Positions 1 to 11,800 of a stretch of 64,000 nt of DNA are shown one piece after another. Every line of letters starts with the position of its first letter. Position 1 is the first letter of the stretch. Source of the DNA: Rhododendron vialii (Eukaryota > Streptophyta > Magnoliopsida > Ericales > Ericaceae); assembly GCF_030253575.1 (NCBI RefSeq), contig NC_080568.1, positions 3,179,501-3,243,500 on the forward strand. Direction: 5' to 3'. Position numbers and translations under genes: made by a program. Below the pieces are notes generated by a model. That model was not told the origin of the DNA. It did no database searches and saw only the letters and a list, made by a program, of their open reading frames with translations.

Positions 1-496
1 TATATATGCGGCTTTCTGAGTCGCATGGCCTTTGAAGACTCATTCGTGTTTCCAACATAGATGTACAGTAGTATATTCCTTGTCACAAGTTGTGAATTTA
101 TAAATCTTTAGGAAAAATACGAAACCTGTCTTATCTTATCACAATTTGCTAAGCCAGTTTGAATGGATATCTGCAAATTACTACAAAAATAAGAGTGGTG
201 TTATTACAAATAAATGAAAAAAAAAAATTTGTCTACTTTTGGCTAGGTAACAAGGTAAACCATGGAACTGAGGGATGTTGTGCACATCTAGACCATTGAT
301 CTCAGCAATCAATGGTCCGAATTTTCAAACAGTTGAATGGTTGAGATTACGCACAGCACCATGTAATTCACCGCATATGTAGTTTGAGCAATCTTATATG
401 TAGTGAATTGAAATTCTAAATATTGTATAGGATATTAGTTGTTTGGCAAAAATTGGTAAAGATTTTCAGAGAGATTTTTGAAGTAATAAATGGAGA

Positions 497-618
497 AAAA
501 ATCGTGCTCAGAGAGGAGGTGGTTCTCGAAACCCCCCAGTGAACAATGCGATCTCATAGGAAGTCGTGCTGAGAGAGGGTTATTTCTCGGAACCCCAAGT
601 GAGCAAAGTGGGCTTTGT
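497..618. repeat. Two-unit imperfect tandem repeat
   Basis: Two consecutive units of about 60 bp share the pattern tCGTGCT(c/g)AGAGAGG followed by TTCTCGgAACCCC and agTGAnCAA. The second unit starts near 561. No coding potential seen. Confidence 0.6.
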
Positions 619-650
619 TTGATTGCCGTTTCCTAAAAGGAAAATAATTT

Positions 651-796
651 TTGCACCTCACTTTTTAATAGATACACTCCAAATTTTTTTCATTTTAGTA
701 TGTTTTGAAAATTGTGTTATATGTCATTTTAAGAACTAAAAGATAAATTCTAAAGTGCATTTATGAAAACATGGAGTGCAAAAATCAATGTTCCTT
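651..796. mobile_element. Foldback MITE
   Basis: The left arm starts GGAAAATAATTTTTGCACC and the right arm reads back as the complement (tGGAGTGCAAAAATcaatgtTCC). Sequence like the right arm recurs near 61.4-61.5 kb. Target duplication is not clear. Confidence 0.55.
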
Positions 797-1826
797 TTAA
801 AAATGGAAAATGCTACCAAGTACAAACTGCATTCAAGACATAGGCTAGTGTGCATAAATAAAAAATTTTGCTGGCTGGTATAAGATGTGTATTATTAATA
901 GATTATCTACCGCATATTAGACCGTTAGCAGCATAATCATTTTAAGATTAACTATTTAACGGTATTTGGAAACTAAAGTGATACAGTATATTTTTCTCAT
1001 TTCAAGAGTGTTTGCTTTCATTATATTTGAAAATTCTTTTTAACAATTCTTCCACATGAGTTTTTTCAAAAATTTGAAAAACCAAATACTATAGTATTAA
1101 AACTATCCCCAACTAATTTCTTCAAAATAAAATTTGCTAAACTTATTACCCAAAACATCAACAGATCCTCAACTTCAATTAAAGGCAATTAATGCCCCAT
1201 TTGATAAGAGAGAGAGGATGAGTGGGTGGGTGTGGGACCCAAGAGAGAAGCACCTCAAGTCAAGGTGTTATTACCTTTTAATTTTGTTTTATTCTGTTTC
1301 CTAGAATCTAAAGTACTGTTTGGCTCCATGGTAAACCACTTTGATTCGAGAATTGTGTCACATTTTACCCTCCCCTAGTGTAGAGCAAATCATCACAAAA
1401 AATTGTAGACCAAATTATGACTATAAATCCATCTTTTTTCTAGTTTAGCTCGTCAATTTATAGACTGCCACGTACTCTATCAGACTTTTTGTTTTATATT
1501 ATGAACCAGATTGAATAAAAATAAATAATCCAAAAATCTGTCTATTTTGAATTATTTTTGTCCTTAAGAGAGTTTTTTCAATGATATTTTTGAATTTTTT
1601 TCGTCGAGACAAACCAATAATTCATATAAAAAAGGCCTAAATAATGCGGACAAAAAACTAAATAAAGTCAAAAAAATATTTGGATAGACTTTTTTACTCG
1701 GCCGAAAGGGGCCTAACATGGTAATCTACCTACACTTATGTGATGCTCTAATAATGCATCTTTCTCTTGGTGAAATATCATCTCTCACTATGTACTATAA
1801 AACTAGGCAATGATTAAATAACCTTT

Positions 1827-1968
1827 GGGTAATTGATTTTAGTACTCCAGTTTTTGATAACCACACTTCACTATTAGTCTTTCAGTGTTCAAAATACACT
1901 TGGCAAAGAATACTAAAAGACAAATATTAGAATGTGATTATCAAAAAGTGGAGTGTCAAAATCATTGC
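1827..1968. mobile_element. Small foldback MITE
   Basis: The arm GGGTAATTGATTTTAGTACT and its imperfect complement ending in cATTGCCC enclose about 60 bp. It looks like a deletion-derived DNA transposon. Superfamily unknown; target duplication imperfect. Confidence 0.5.
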
Positions 1969-2546
1969 CCATTATCCATGTGGTGGAAAATTATAGTGCA
2001 ATGGAGTTCTACCTTCTTCCTGCCCCTCTTTTGTTTCTGGATGTTACTTTGGTTATTATTATGATGTGGTTAAGACAAAAGGGTCCCACAAAAAATTCGG
2101 TGCTCTATGTACTTCGAAAGCTCGGAGTAAATTTCAAAAAACTAAAGAGTCATTTGGAGTAGTAGTAGTTTTTTTCAAGAGTCAATATGTAGGAGTACAA
2201 ATTACTGTATGGCCCTTCGTTCTCGTTTTTTTATTTTGCTCTACACTTACATTCTCAATCCTCGTTCTCGTGAATTGTTATAATGAATTAACATAAGCTG
2301 TTTTTAAAAGACACTTTTATGCATGCTCTTTTGCTCGAGCATGCGCACTGAATTTTGGCGAAAACTGAAAAGATTTGAGTTTCGAGGACAAAGGGAAGGG
2401 CAAGATGAATAATTTGACCGCCTTTAACCAGGAGGAAGCTTCACAAGCTCTTTTCCCTCAGTACACCCCGAGAATTTCTATCTGCAGTTCTTCCTTTATG
2501 GATTGGTACAAAATGCAAATGTTATTATTCAAATTTAGGAGATTTA

Positions 2547-2731
2547 GGCTATGTTTGGAACTCAGGGACAAGAAAGGAAAATTAAAGAATTTTCCCTCCT
2601 ATTGTTTGGTTAGAAGAGAAAATGAGAAGAAAATAAAGATTTCAAGGGTAGTGAATAGTAAATTTTTTCTCCTATTTTCCTCTCATTTTCCTTCCTTTTT
2701 CTTTTCCTTTCCATAAGTTCCAAACGGAGCC
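2547..2731. mobile_element. Tourist-like MITE (TTA duplication)
   Basis: Ends are GGCTATGTTTGGAACT on the left and AGTTCCAAACGGAGCC on the right, flanked on both sides by TTA (2544-2546 and 2732-2734). TIRs of about 16 bp and a 3-bp TTA duplication fit PIF/Harbinger (Tourist-like) MITEs. The purine-rich left half can pair with the pyrimidine-rich right half. Confidence 0.7.
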
Positions 2732-2944
2732 TTAGAATCTAGTAATTGTGTATATATATTATGCATGCATATTGCATCAGATTTCTCTCAATTTGATTTA
2801 CAAATTCTATGTTTTATCGTATCATATATATGATGAATCGAAAATTCTTATTTCTATAGATTCGTACGACTAATAAATAATCGTAATAAAATAGTGTAAT
2901 GGAGGAAGACATAATAGACAAAAGATGACATGCAATATATATAA

Positions 2945-3264
2945 GGTTTCTCTTGCAGGTTTTGTTGGTGTGAAGATTGTCTGGTGGCGTCGTTTGGTGT
3001 TCATAGTGTTGCTTGGCGACCTTTTGGGCGGTGGTGATTTGGGTGGGGGTTGTTTTTTTGGGTGTTTTTGGGTGTTGTCAATTCGTTGTGTTGTTGCAAA
3101 GTGTTTCGTTTCTAGGTTGGTTCTTAGGTAGTTAGAAGCACAGGATTAGCAGACATGTTGGGTGTCGATTGTGATGCATTTTGTTCGTTATGAAGTATGA
3201 TACTTTGTACTTTCTATCCTTTTAACCTCTGATTAATAAAATTTTCTTTGTCATTCAAAAAAAA
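2945..3264 (+). mobile_element. 5'-truncated LINE or retroposed segment
   Basis: A 320-bp segment ending in an AATAAA-like run and a poly(A) tail (3257-3264) is flanked by a perfect 18-bp direct repeat, gacatgcaatatatataa, at 2927-2944 and 3265-3282. A long target duplication plus a 3' A-tail is the signature of target-primed reverse transcription. The GT-rich body and a 3' end of the type TTAATAAAATTTTCTTTG resemble plant L1 3' UTRs. No reverse transcriptase is left. A retroposed host transcript cannot be excluded. Confidence 0.8.
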
Positions 3265-3282
3265 GACATGCAATATATATAA

Positions 3283-3978
3283 AGACGTAGAAAGTGTTAT
3301 TGGAATCCTTATAAAATTACCAGTAAAAATGAGCCAAAAATTGAATTTATCAAATCCACATTTCTTGCAATGTACCTTTTCCATCTAAAAGCATAAGTAT
3401 ATACTTCAACATGTTTAATTAAGAGAGATCGTGACCAAATTGAAAGCAATTCACATCCGATTCCATTCATGAATTGAAAAATGAACCATTTTAATTCTCA
3501 ATTGGATTCACGGTTAAGGCATATTCTTGAGATAATTTACTCGCATTCTTGTCCTTCGGATGAATATACGTGATCAGTCATTGTCATTCAACTTCTAGAA
3601 AAACATCACCTTTTCTAATATAAGTAGCTTGTTTCGACGTAAAATATTTTACAAGAAAAAACCTCATGTAAAATGAATCCGTCCAATAGTTTGTTTCTTT
3701 GCTTTGGATCCATTAATAAAGAGCTTGATATATGCTTTTGTTCTTTAAATGTCACCACGTGTTGTCTTGTAATTCCTTTAAGAATCTATTCGTAAATGTG
3801 AGCATTTGAAACATATAGAAATGTTTTGATCTCTCAGAATTTAGAATATAATATTGTACGGCAGAATTCATTAATTAATAGGGCTATGTGACCAAAAGTC
3901 AAATCTAATTGCTGTAATCCATTGAGCCATATTGTAAGGGAGTTTTTTTTTTTCCTTTCTTTTATCCCCCAAACTAGA
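3283..3978. other. Unassigned AT-rich stretch
   Basis: No gene, RNA or clear repeat structure recognised. Confidence 0.5.
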
Positions 3979-4245
3979 CAAAATAGATTGCAAATCAAGA
4001 AGTTGAGGGAACAAAATTGTTGCGGATAAAAAAAAAAAAAAAGAAACAAAATTGTTGTTTACATAATTTAAGGACGAAGTAAAAAAAAATGTGAATAGTT
4101 TAGAGAATAAAAGCAAAATTAACCCTATTGCATGGACGAAATAGATTGCAAATCAGAAAGTTGAGGGGAATAAATAACTATTTACATAGTCCAGGGACAA
4201 GGTAACAAGAAAAAGTGGATAATTTTAGGTGATAAAAACCAAAAA
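3979..4245. repeat. Two-copy tandem duplication, ~159-bp period
   Basis: The motif aAATAGATTGCAAATCA starts copy 1 near 3980 and copy 2 near 4139. Both continue with AGTTGAGGG, TTTACATA and an A-rich tail. Copy 1 carries an extra 35 bp (a poly(A) insert plus one duplicated target) that copy 2 lacks. Confidence 0.75.
4023..4044 (+). mobile_element. Ultra-short LINE 3'-end footprint
   Basis: A 22-bp insert, CGGAT followed by a run of A and ending GA, lies between perfect 13-bp direct repeats AACAAAATTGTTG (4010-4022 and 4045-4057). CGGATAAAA resembles the GCCGATAAAA tails of LINE-like sequences elsewhere in the window (7691 antisense, 39517). The sister tandem copy at 4139 lacks the insert. 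Confidence 0.75.
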
Positions 4246-5980
4246 AAAAAAACTCTTTGTAAGCAAAATATTGTGGCTGCAGATCCCGATCTGCTTTGCG
4301 GTTCCGCGATCTAATTAAGACTATGCATGGTTAGTGAAATCGATGCCGAGTTGTAGATAAACGAAATGGGTAAAGAGGTATTTGACCCAACGACATCAGA
4401 ATGCACTTAGCTGCGAGGAGAAAAAAGATCATCAGGAGTTTAACTCCTCTTCCAAGATGTTAATCTAACTATATATTCTATTGGCTTTCGTCGATAACAA
4501 GAAAAACTAAATTGGTGTAACGAAAAATGTTAAAGATTTATAATGTCTCTTCAGAAAAGGAAATTTTACTTTTCCCATTGTTTTCTCCTCGTTAAGCCTC
4601 CCCTTTTGTCATTTTACTTCTTCTCTTTGCTTGTAAACAATGGGAGAAGTATTTCGTCTTGCTTTTGAATTTCACGTCTCCAACTATACAATTTGATAGC
4701 CAAGTATGCCCTATCTCTTGTTTTTCCGCTGACTTGGCGTGGAGACTTTCCCGTCAAGGCTCAGTTGGAAGCATCGATCGTTGGATATTCCTACTATTAC
4801 GTAATGAATAAAGCCTACCGATTGGAAAAGACTGTATCATATGTTGTAAGAAAAAAAATCATGTACATGCATCAGGGATTGCGTCGGTATCGCGGCTATT
4901 GCGTAAATGTTTAGTAAATGGGAAATGTTAGCATACTCATACACACTTATTTGGGGTGTGTACAGTACTACGCATGCACCCCTTAAATCGTATTGAGTTC
5001 GTAACATTTAATTTGCACAGAAATTCCTAACATTTGTATAACAGTTCTTAACACATTCGTATAGCAATTCAAAGCATTTGCTTAAAAGTTCATACTATCA
5101 AAATAAATCTAATACTAACATATCAAAGAGTGCATATATACCGTACGTACACACCCAAAGAGTGGTGTGTATTGTAAAATTTCTCTGCTCAAATATAAGA
5201 TGCGTTTACATATTGGGTTTTGATCTATGGTAAACGTACTAAATTGTAAGATATGCATGGTAACGTAGGCAAATCGTAAGATTTATTTGAAAACAAGATA
5301 CGTTGAGAGATATATATTGTTTTTTTTTTACCTCCAAGACGTATTGATTCATGGCATCTATACGTAACACGTATGCATATCGTAAGATTCGTTCGAAAAT
5401 AACATATCCGTATTGGTTTTACCTCTAAACATTTCAAACTTTAAGAATTTTAACAAGTACTATTTGAGGTATGATCATACAAGTCACCCTCCCATACCGT
5501 CAGAGAAAATCCAAAAACCCTATAGCTACGCAATGTCATGCGCAAATATGCTAATGAGACACAAGTTATTGGCAATTGCATATTTTTCAATTTCCAATAA
5601 TAAATTGCCACATTAGTACGTTGTATACAGTATCGGACAAACAATTGTGTTTCTAGCCTTGCTCTGTTATCATTGTTGACCTTTGAGGTCATTAGGCAGG
5701 GTTTCTATCAATGAAACCTGGAACACCCTGTGTAGGGCTCAGCAGTAGCAATAAAATGGGACAGCGTACAAATATATCTATTCAAGCATAGTATTTTCGT
5801 TAACTATATTGTGTATCCCAATCAAATGCTAAGGCCCCATGACTTCACATTTTACCAAGTTGATGATCTCTACTTCCATAATTTCTTTTTCAATAATTAC
5901 AACTAATCAAGAGGTATAAAAGTCAACATCAAGGTGTGTGATGTGATTTTTTCTCTCCCATCCTCCTCTTTATTAACTAC
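4246..5980. other. Gene-free stretch with one foldback element
   Basis: Several short frames show no family resemblance. A foldback lies at about 4921-5190: the left arm has CATACACAC and GGGGTGTGTAC, and the right arm has GTACACACCC and GTGGTGTGTA. Nothing else recognised. Confidence 0.5.
4921..5190. mobile_element. Foldback MITE
   Basis: Arms of about 55-60 bp pair imperfectly around a spacer that contains short repeats of the type 'attcntaacattt'. Target duplication not resolved. Confidence 0.45.
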
Positions 5981-5988
5981 TCCAAGAT

Positions 5989-6254
5989 AGGGTCGTAAAT
6001 GAACCGAGCAGCTCGCGAGCTCGGCTCGGCTCGTTTATTTAGTAAACGAGTTTATTTAGTAAACGAGCCGAGCTCGAGCTCAAGTTTTCGGGTTTGACTC
6101 GTTAAAGGGAGGCTCGACTCGATTAAAGAGTCTCGTTTAGTAAATGACTAAATTCGCATCGTTAAAGCTCGAGCTCAAGTTTTTGGCTTGTTTAGTAAAC
6201 GAGCCGAGCTCAAACTCGACAAAGCTCGGCTCGACTCGTTTACAGCCCTACGAG
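5989..6254. mobile_element. hAT-like MITE, GAGCCGAGCTCG family, copy 1
   Basis: A 266-bp element packed with GCTCGGCTCG and GTTTAGTAAACGAG motifs on both strands, so it can fold on itself. It is flanked by an 8-bp direct repeat TCCAAGAT at 5981-5988 and 6255-6262, the duplication length of hAT transposons. Ends are AGGGTCGTAAATGA and GTTTACAGCCCTACGAG. Related copies lie at about 18278, 33860 and 49841. Confidence 0.7.
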
Positions 6255-6262
6255 TCCAAGAT

Positions 6263-6751
6263 AACAAAAATTAAGAACCAAGATACAAGGTTATCAAATG
6301 GTTATTAATTCTTAAAAAATGCTTCAATACCCACTCCATATCTAAGTATAGTATGCACCCCTTGCATCTTAACATTTGTGTAGATATTGATAACAAATTT
6401 TTACATTATGTCATCGTATAATTCTCAAATTCATAATTATTAATTAGTATGGTATAAATCTGTGTTTTAATAAATGATTTTTTGCAAAATATTACTATGA
6501 ATTTAGTTGCGAAATACATGCACCTTCAATTAAGATATAGTATTGTATAGCTGTTCCCTAAAGTCTAAACAAGGGCTGAAAGTCAAATAATTTGAACTTT
6601 TGATTAGGAAAAAAACACTACAAGTTACTATAATTAATACAGAGTATTTTTAAAGAAGAGAAGGTAGCTCCACCCAAACCGCACGGAGAAAATTTCAAAC
6701 AGGGGACAGGCCCGCCCAAGAATTTTTAGTGTCGAAGGCCTAATAAAAATA
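6263..6751. other. Unassigned AT-rich stretch
   Basis: No gene or clear element recognised. Confidence 0.5.
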
Positions 6752-6752
6752 G

Positions 6753-6938
6753 GGAATTGATATTCGCGCTCCAAGATTTACTGCAGGCGCTCCACCATTT
6801 TGTTTTTACATTGTGATGTTGCCAGCAACATCACAGTGTAAAAACAAAATATACACTGATGTTGTCAGCAACATCACAGTATAAAAACAAAAAGGTGGAG
6901 CGTCTGCAGTAAATCTTGGAGCGCGAAAATCAGTTCTC
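6753..6938. mobile_element. Foldback MITE, probably MULE type
   Basis: Long arms (GGGAATTGATATTCGCGCTCC; on the right GGAGCGCGAAAATCAGTTCTC) enclose a second palindrome built on GATGTTGCCAGCAACATC and GATGTTGTCAGCAACATC. Flanks TAAAAATAG (6744-6752) and TAAAAATAA (6939-6947) match at 8 of 9 bp, fitting a Mutator-type 9-bp duplication. The end sequence resembles the smaller MITE at 42663. Confidence 0.7.
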
Positions 6939-6947
6939 TAAAAATAA

Positions 6948-8079
6948 AGTATGCCCTTAAAAAGTTGATACTAAACATTTTTTATAACAACAGTCACAAT
7001 ACGAGAAAGCCAAACATTTTGTACAACTATTCTTCGAGTTTTGTGGTGCGCGTTGATTGTCTTCTTTTGAATTCGCAAGTTTTTGGGGTGGGTTTGGGGG
7101 GAAACGATTTTGGGGAGGTGTTATTCGGTTGTTTGGGGGAAATGATTTTGGGGATTTAGTGGGTTGGGCACTTGGACTTATGGGATGGTGAATTAGGCTA
7201 ACTCATTACTTTTAATTGGGCATTTTTTTCGTTCTATTGGACTTAAAAGGAGTCCTACTCAAACCCAAATAGTAAAAATATTAGAGTGCCCCTAAAAATT
7301 AAAATTTTTGGGATGCCTAAGGCCCAGGCCTCTTGGGGTTGGGCCGGCCCTGCTTGGAGAAGTATTTATCTTTTTTATCAACAAAAAAATGTATATAGAT
7401 AAATCGATAAGGGTACACGAGAAAGAGAAACGCGGCAAACCCTAGCTTTATGACCGATCGACAAAGAAACTCATCCAACCAAAGGTTAAATGAGAGAAAA
7501 AGAAAACAAAGACCGAACAAAGTCCACTGTAGCCACCATACATCAGAGAAACAAATAAAACCATTGGCCTAGCAACAAGAAGTGACACTAGAGTAGCAGA
7601 TTGTATCCAACCAAGCAACTGCCGATATAAAAAACAAAAAAACAAAAAAAAACTTCACTGTATATAGCACTTCTCTCCTCGGCAAGCATGACCCTTTTTT
7701 TTATCGGCAAAAAAATTTATTAGTAAACTCGATAAAGATACATCGAAGGAAAAAAGACAAGCATCCGCTACAAGCCTACAAGAACGATATATGCAGGCAT
7801 GCAGCAAGGAGAAAGTCCAAGAGACAAAAAAAAAGGACAAAAAAAAAACGTCCAACAAAAAGTTGATTGGAAGAGCCAAAACTAAAATCTGAGGAACAAC
7901 GGTCTAAACTCGACAAACCTAGAATCAAAATAGCAGCAGATGCGCAAATAATAACCAAGCATAGTTTTTTTTGTTTTTGTTGGGGAGTATTAAACTAAGG
8001 TGTTAAGGAATAAAATAATAGTTTTTTTTTTTTTCTGGTGAATAAATAGTAGGAGTGTTATGGTTAACAGCTATGTAAG
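6948..8079. other. Gene-free stretch with antisense LINE tails
   Basis: Two segments (about 7361-7640 and 7691-7956) start with a poly(T) run followed by ATC(a/g)(a/g)CAAAAAAAT, i.e. reversed LINE 3' ends. No reverse-transcriptase frame is left. The remainder is unassigned. Confidence 0.5.
7691..7956 (-). mobile_element. Truncated LINE 3' end, antisense
   Basis: Read on the minus strand it ends in AAATTTTTTTGCCGATAAAAAAAA, the tail type seen elsewhere in the window. A possible degraded duplication CAAGCAT lies on both sides (7684-7690 and about 7957-7963). Only 3' UTR-like sequence remains. Confidence 0.45.
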
Positions 8080-8264
8080 TGTTAGATTATTGAATTAGTT
8101 CGTTGTACGGAGTTTCATTATTTATCCTTAGTATGTAAATAGTTAATTAGTTAGGACCTCATTGTAGTTGTTGTATCTTGCGTTGTATATATACTCAGTT
8201 TAATGAAAATTACCCTAATTTTTGGGTTTTCCACAAATCGATACTGTCGTCTCTTAACTTTACA
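8080..8264 (+). repeat. 5' LTR of the copia element
   Basis: Starts TGTTAGATTATTG and ends CTTTACA. A TATATATA-type box lies near 8186-8195. The primer-binding site follows directly at 8265. Confidence 0.95.
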
Positions 8265-8860
8265 TGGTATCAAAGCAGAGATCCTAACCCTAACGTGGGA
8301 TTTTCCTTGCACCAATCATGAACAGTGCCTCGCGAACAGTAACCGATGAACAATGTCGCGTGAACAGTACCGATGAACAGTAGCATTCTGCTATATCAAC
8401 CAGTTTTAGCCCTATTTGCCACTCAGATTTGAAACCTAGAGTTCACCGACAGTCTTCTGGCCCTGTTCGGACCTCCGACCACTGCTTTCCGGCGTCGTCT
8501 TCCCTCACCAGAGCTCGCCGGAGTTTTCCAAGTCGTTTCACGTTCAGGTCAGGTACTTTTAGGCTTCCACTGCTGCTATTTGAGTTTGACCGAGTCAGTT
8601 TGAGTTGACCCAGTGAGTTTGGGCACCTTTTCTGCAATTTTTGGGTTGGTCTTCTCTTGTTTGCTGCTGGTTGTAGCGTTTTGGCATTTTTTAGTCGATT
8701 GTTACTACTATCTCTGGTTAATGGTAGTTGATTGTTCGTGGATTGTTGAAGTTTGGGACCCCAATTGATTGGATATTGCTTATTTTGAGTTGATTCCCTT
8801 GATTGAAGTTGTTTTTGGGAATTGTTATTGTCTGGTACTTGTTCACTACCTTCTGTTGAT

Positions 8861-11800
8861 ATGGCGGGTAATCCCAACCATGTTACAACTGGCCCTCTTT
8901 CTTGAGAGGAGATACAAGCTCTCAGGCGCCTACTAGCTAGGCTTGATACTCTATCCACTATAGCTCCTACCTCCACTGCAGCTTTCTCTACAAGTATTCC
9001 AGCTAATGCAACTTCTTTTCCGTGGATCATAGATTCTGGTGCCACAGATCATATAACAGGTCGTTTTTCATTTTTCAACTCCTACTCTACATATTCCGGT
9101 AAGGATAAGGTTCGAGTGGCAAATGGATCCCTATCTGGTGTTATTTCAGGGAAAGGTTCCATTCGCTGATCTCCAATCCTTCCTTTTTCTTCAGTTCTTC
9201 ATGTGCCAAATTTTCCTACTAATCTTCTCTCCGTTAGTAGTCTTACACAATCCTTAAATTGCTCAGTGACCTTTTTCCCTACACATTGTGTCTTTCAGGA
9301 ACTGGGTACAGAAAAGGTGATTGGCAGTGGTAGATCATGTGATGGCCTTTATTATCTAGAGTCTGCTCCTCGTCTGTCTCCTTCACCCATGCCAAGTGGT
9401 TTGGCTCTGCAGGTAGATACGAGTCCAAGTCTCTCCATGTTACATCAGTGGCACCGTAGATTGGGTCATCTATCTTATGAGATTTTAGAAAAACTTTTTC
9501 CTAATCTAACTGAACATTGTCATCGGAGTCAGTTTTTTTGTGAAGCCTGTGAGCTTGGAAAACATAAGCGTTCTTTTTATGCACCTATTAACAAAAGAAG
9601 TGAGTCCCCGTTTATGATTATTCACACTGATGTCTGGGGGCCCTCTCATGTTACTTCTCTTAAAGGGTATCGTTGGTTTGTCACTTTTATCGACTGTTAT
9701 TCTCGTGCTACTTGGGTGTTTTTACTTAAATCAAAGAATGAAGTTTTTTCTTGTTTTCGATCTTTTCATGCGATGGTGAGTACTCAGTTTGATGCAAAAA
9801 TTAAAATTCTCCGTAGTGATAATGGCATTGAGTATATTGATAAAGGTTTTATGGCTTTTCTTGATGAGCGTGGTATTCTGTTTCAGACGACTTGTGTTGA
9901 CACTCCACAACAAAATGGAGTTGTTGAATGCAAGAATCGTCATTTGGCTGAGGTTGCTCGGTCTCTTTTGTTTACCATGAATGTTCCAAAATTCTTATGG
10001 GAAGAAGCCATTTTAACTGCCGCTTATCTTATCAATCGTATGTCATCCAGTGTTCTCAACTTCAGGACTCCCATAGAGTGTCTTCCTAGCAATTATCATG
10101 CTATCACTATTCCCCCTAGAGTTTTTGGTTGTGTGTGCTTTGTTCATGCACCCCACCCATTCGGGGGTAAGTTGGATCATAAAACCAATAAGTGTATTTT
10201 TGTTGGAAACTCTCCTACCTAGAAGAGCTACAAGTGTTATGATTCACATTCTAGAAAGTTTTTAGTCTCTATGGATGTCACTTTTTGAGAAAGAGAGTCT
10301 TTTTATTCCCTCTCCAAGTCATCTCTTCAGGGGGAGTCTAATCAGGAGGAAGAGATGTTTACTATGTATAATCATGGTGAGGGGGAGCACCTATTTTATA
10401 ATCATGTTGAGGGAGAGAAAGAAATAGTATCTACTGAAGAGGCAACACATGACATGGGCAATGACACTAATGGACTTCCAGCACGGTTGCAAGGTAACTT
10501 GAAGACTTATGCTAGACAGAAAGATAGGAAGTCCTCCCATGTGATACCGCTCTATCAATCACCGTTGCCTACTTCAGTTCCAGACTCCTCAGCTGACTCA
10601 TCTGGTAATGATTCTCCTCTTGTTAATGATTCTCCTCTCTCAGCTGACTTATCTAGTAGTGATTCTTCTCTTATTGAACCTCCTGTTATTGATGATCTTC
10701 CTATTGCTATTCGAAAAGAGAAAAGATCATGTACTCTACATCCCATCTCTCAATTTGTGTCTTATGATTGTTTATCTCCTTCATATTATGCCTTTGTTTC
10801 GTCACTTTCCTCTATATCTATTCCACAGAATTGGAAGGATGCATTTGTCATACCCGAATGGAAAAGAGCTATGGTAGAAGAGATGACAACTTTGAAAAAG
10901 AATGGCACTTGGGAGCTAGTACCACTTCCTAGAGGAAAGAAAGCAGTGGGATGTAAGTGGGTATTTACTGTTAAACAGAATGTAGATGGTACAGTTGATA
11001 GATACAAAGCTAGATTGGTCGCCAGAGGGTTCACTCAAACCTACGATATTGACTATGAGGAAACATTTGCTCCAGTAGCAAAGATGAATTCTGTGCGAAC
11101 TCTACTTTCCTGTGCAGCTAACCTGAATTGGCCACTTCAACAGTTTGATGTAAAAAAATGCATTCCTCCACGGTGATCTGGATGAGGAAGTGTATATGGA
11201 TATTCCACCAAGTTTTTCTTCCGCTGCAAGTGAGGGAAAGGTGTGCAAATTGAAAAAGGCATTGTATGGTTTGAAGCAGTCACCTAGGGCTTGGTTTGGC
11301 AGATTCTCAAAGGCCATGCTGAGTTTCGGCTACAAACAGAGCCATGCTGACCATACTCTATTCATTAAGAGGAGTGATAGTAAGATTGTTGTCCTTATTG
11401 TTTATGTTGATGATATAATAATGACAGGTGACGATATGAATGAAATTCATAATTTGAAGTCTCGACTTGCCCAAGAATTTGAGATTAAGGACTTGGGAGC
11501 GATGAGATACTTCCTTGGAATGGAAGTGGCAAGATCTGATAGAGGTATTTTTATCTCTCAACAAAAATATATTCTTGATTTTTTGGAAGAAACAGGCATG
11601 TTGGGTTGTAAACCTGCAGATTCTCCTATTGAGCTAAATCATCACTTGAGTGGAGATATGGGTGAAGGTACTGATAAGGAGAGGTATCAGCGACTTGTTG
11701 GGAGACTGATATATTTAGCTCACACCCGGCTGGACATTACCTATGCAGTGGGTGTAGTTAGCCGGTTTATGCACGATCCTCGTATTTCACACCTGGATGC

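Larger units (their letters stand above)
1..2546. other. Gene-free left flank with MITE debris
   Basis: I see no credible gene here. Open frames are short and show no family features. The stretch holds a two-unit imperfect tandem repeat (about 497-618), a foldback MITE (651-796), a fragment near 1540-1640 that resembles the foldback family annotated at 28.8 kb, and another small foldback near 1827-1968. The rest is AT-rich and unassigned. Confidence 0.6.

Noticed and set aside
2375-2716. 113-codon plus-strand frame
   Set aside because: Its second half is the Tourist-like MITE at 2547-2731; the first half shows no family resemblance.
8443-9045. 200-codon frame on the minus strand
   Set aside because: It lies antisense to the copia leader and protease region, has no family features, and the plus strand carries the DSGATDH protease motif.
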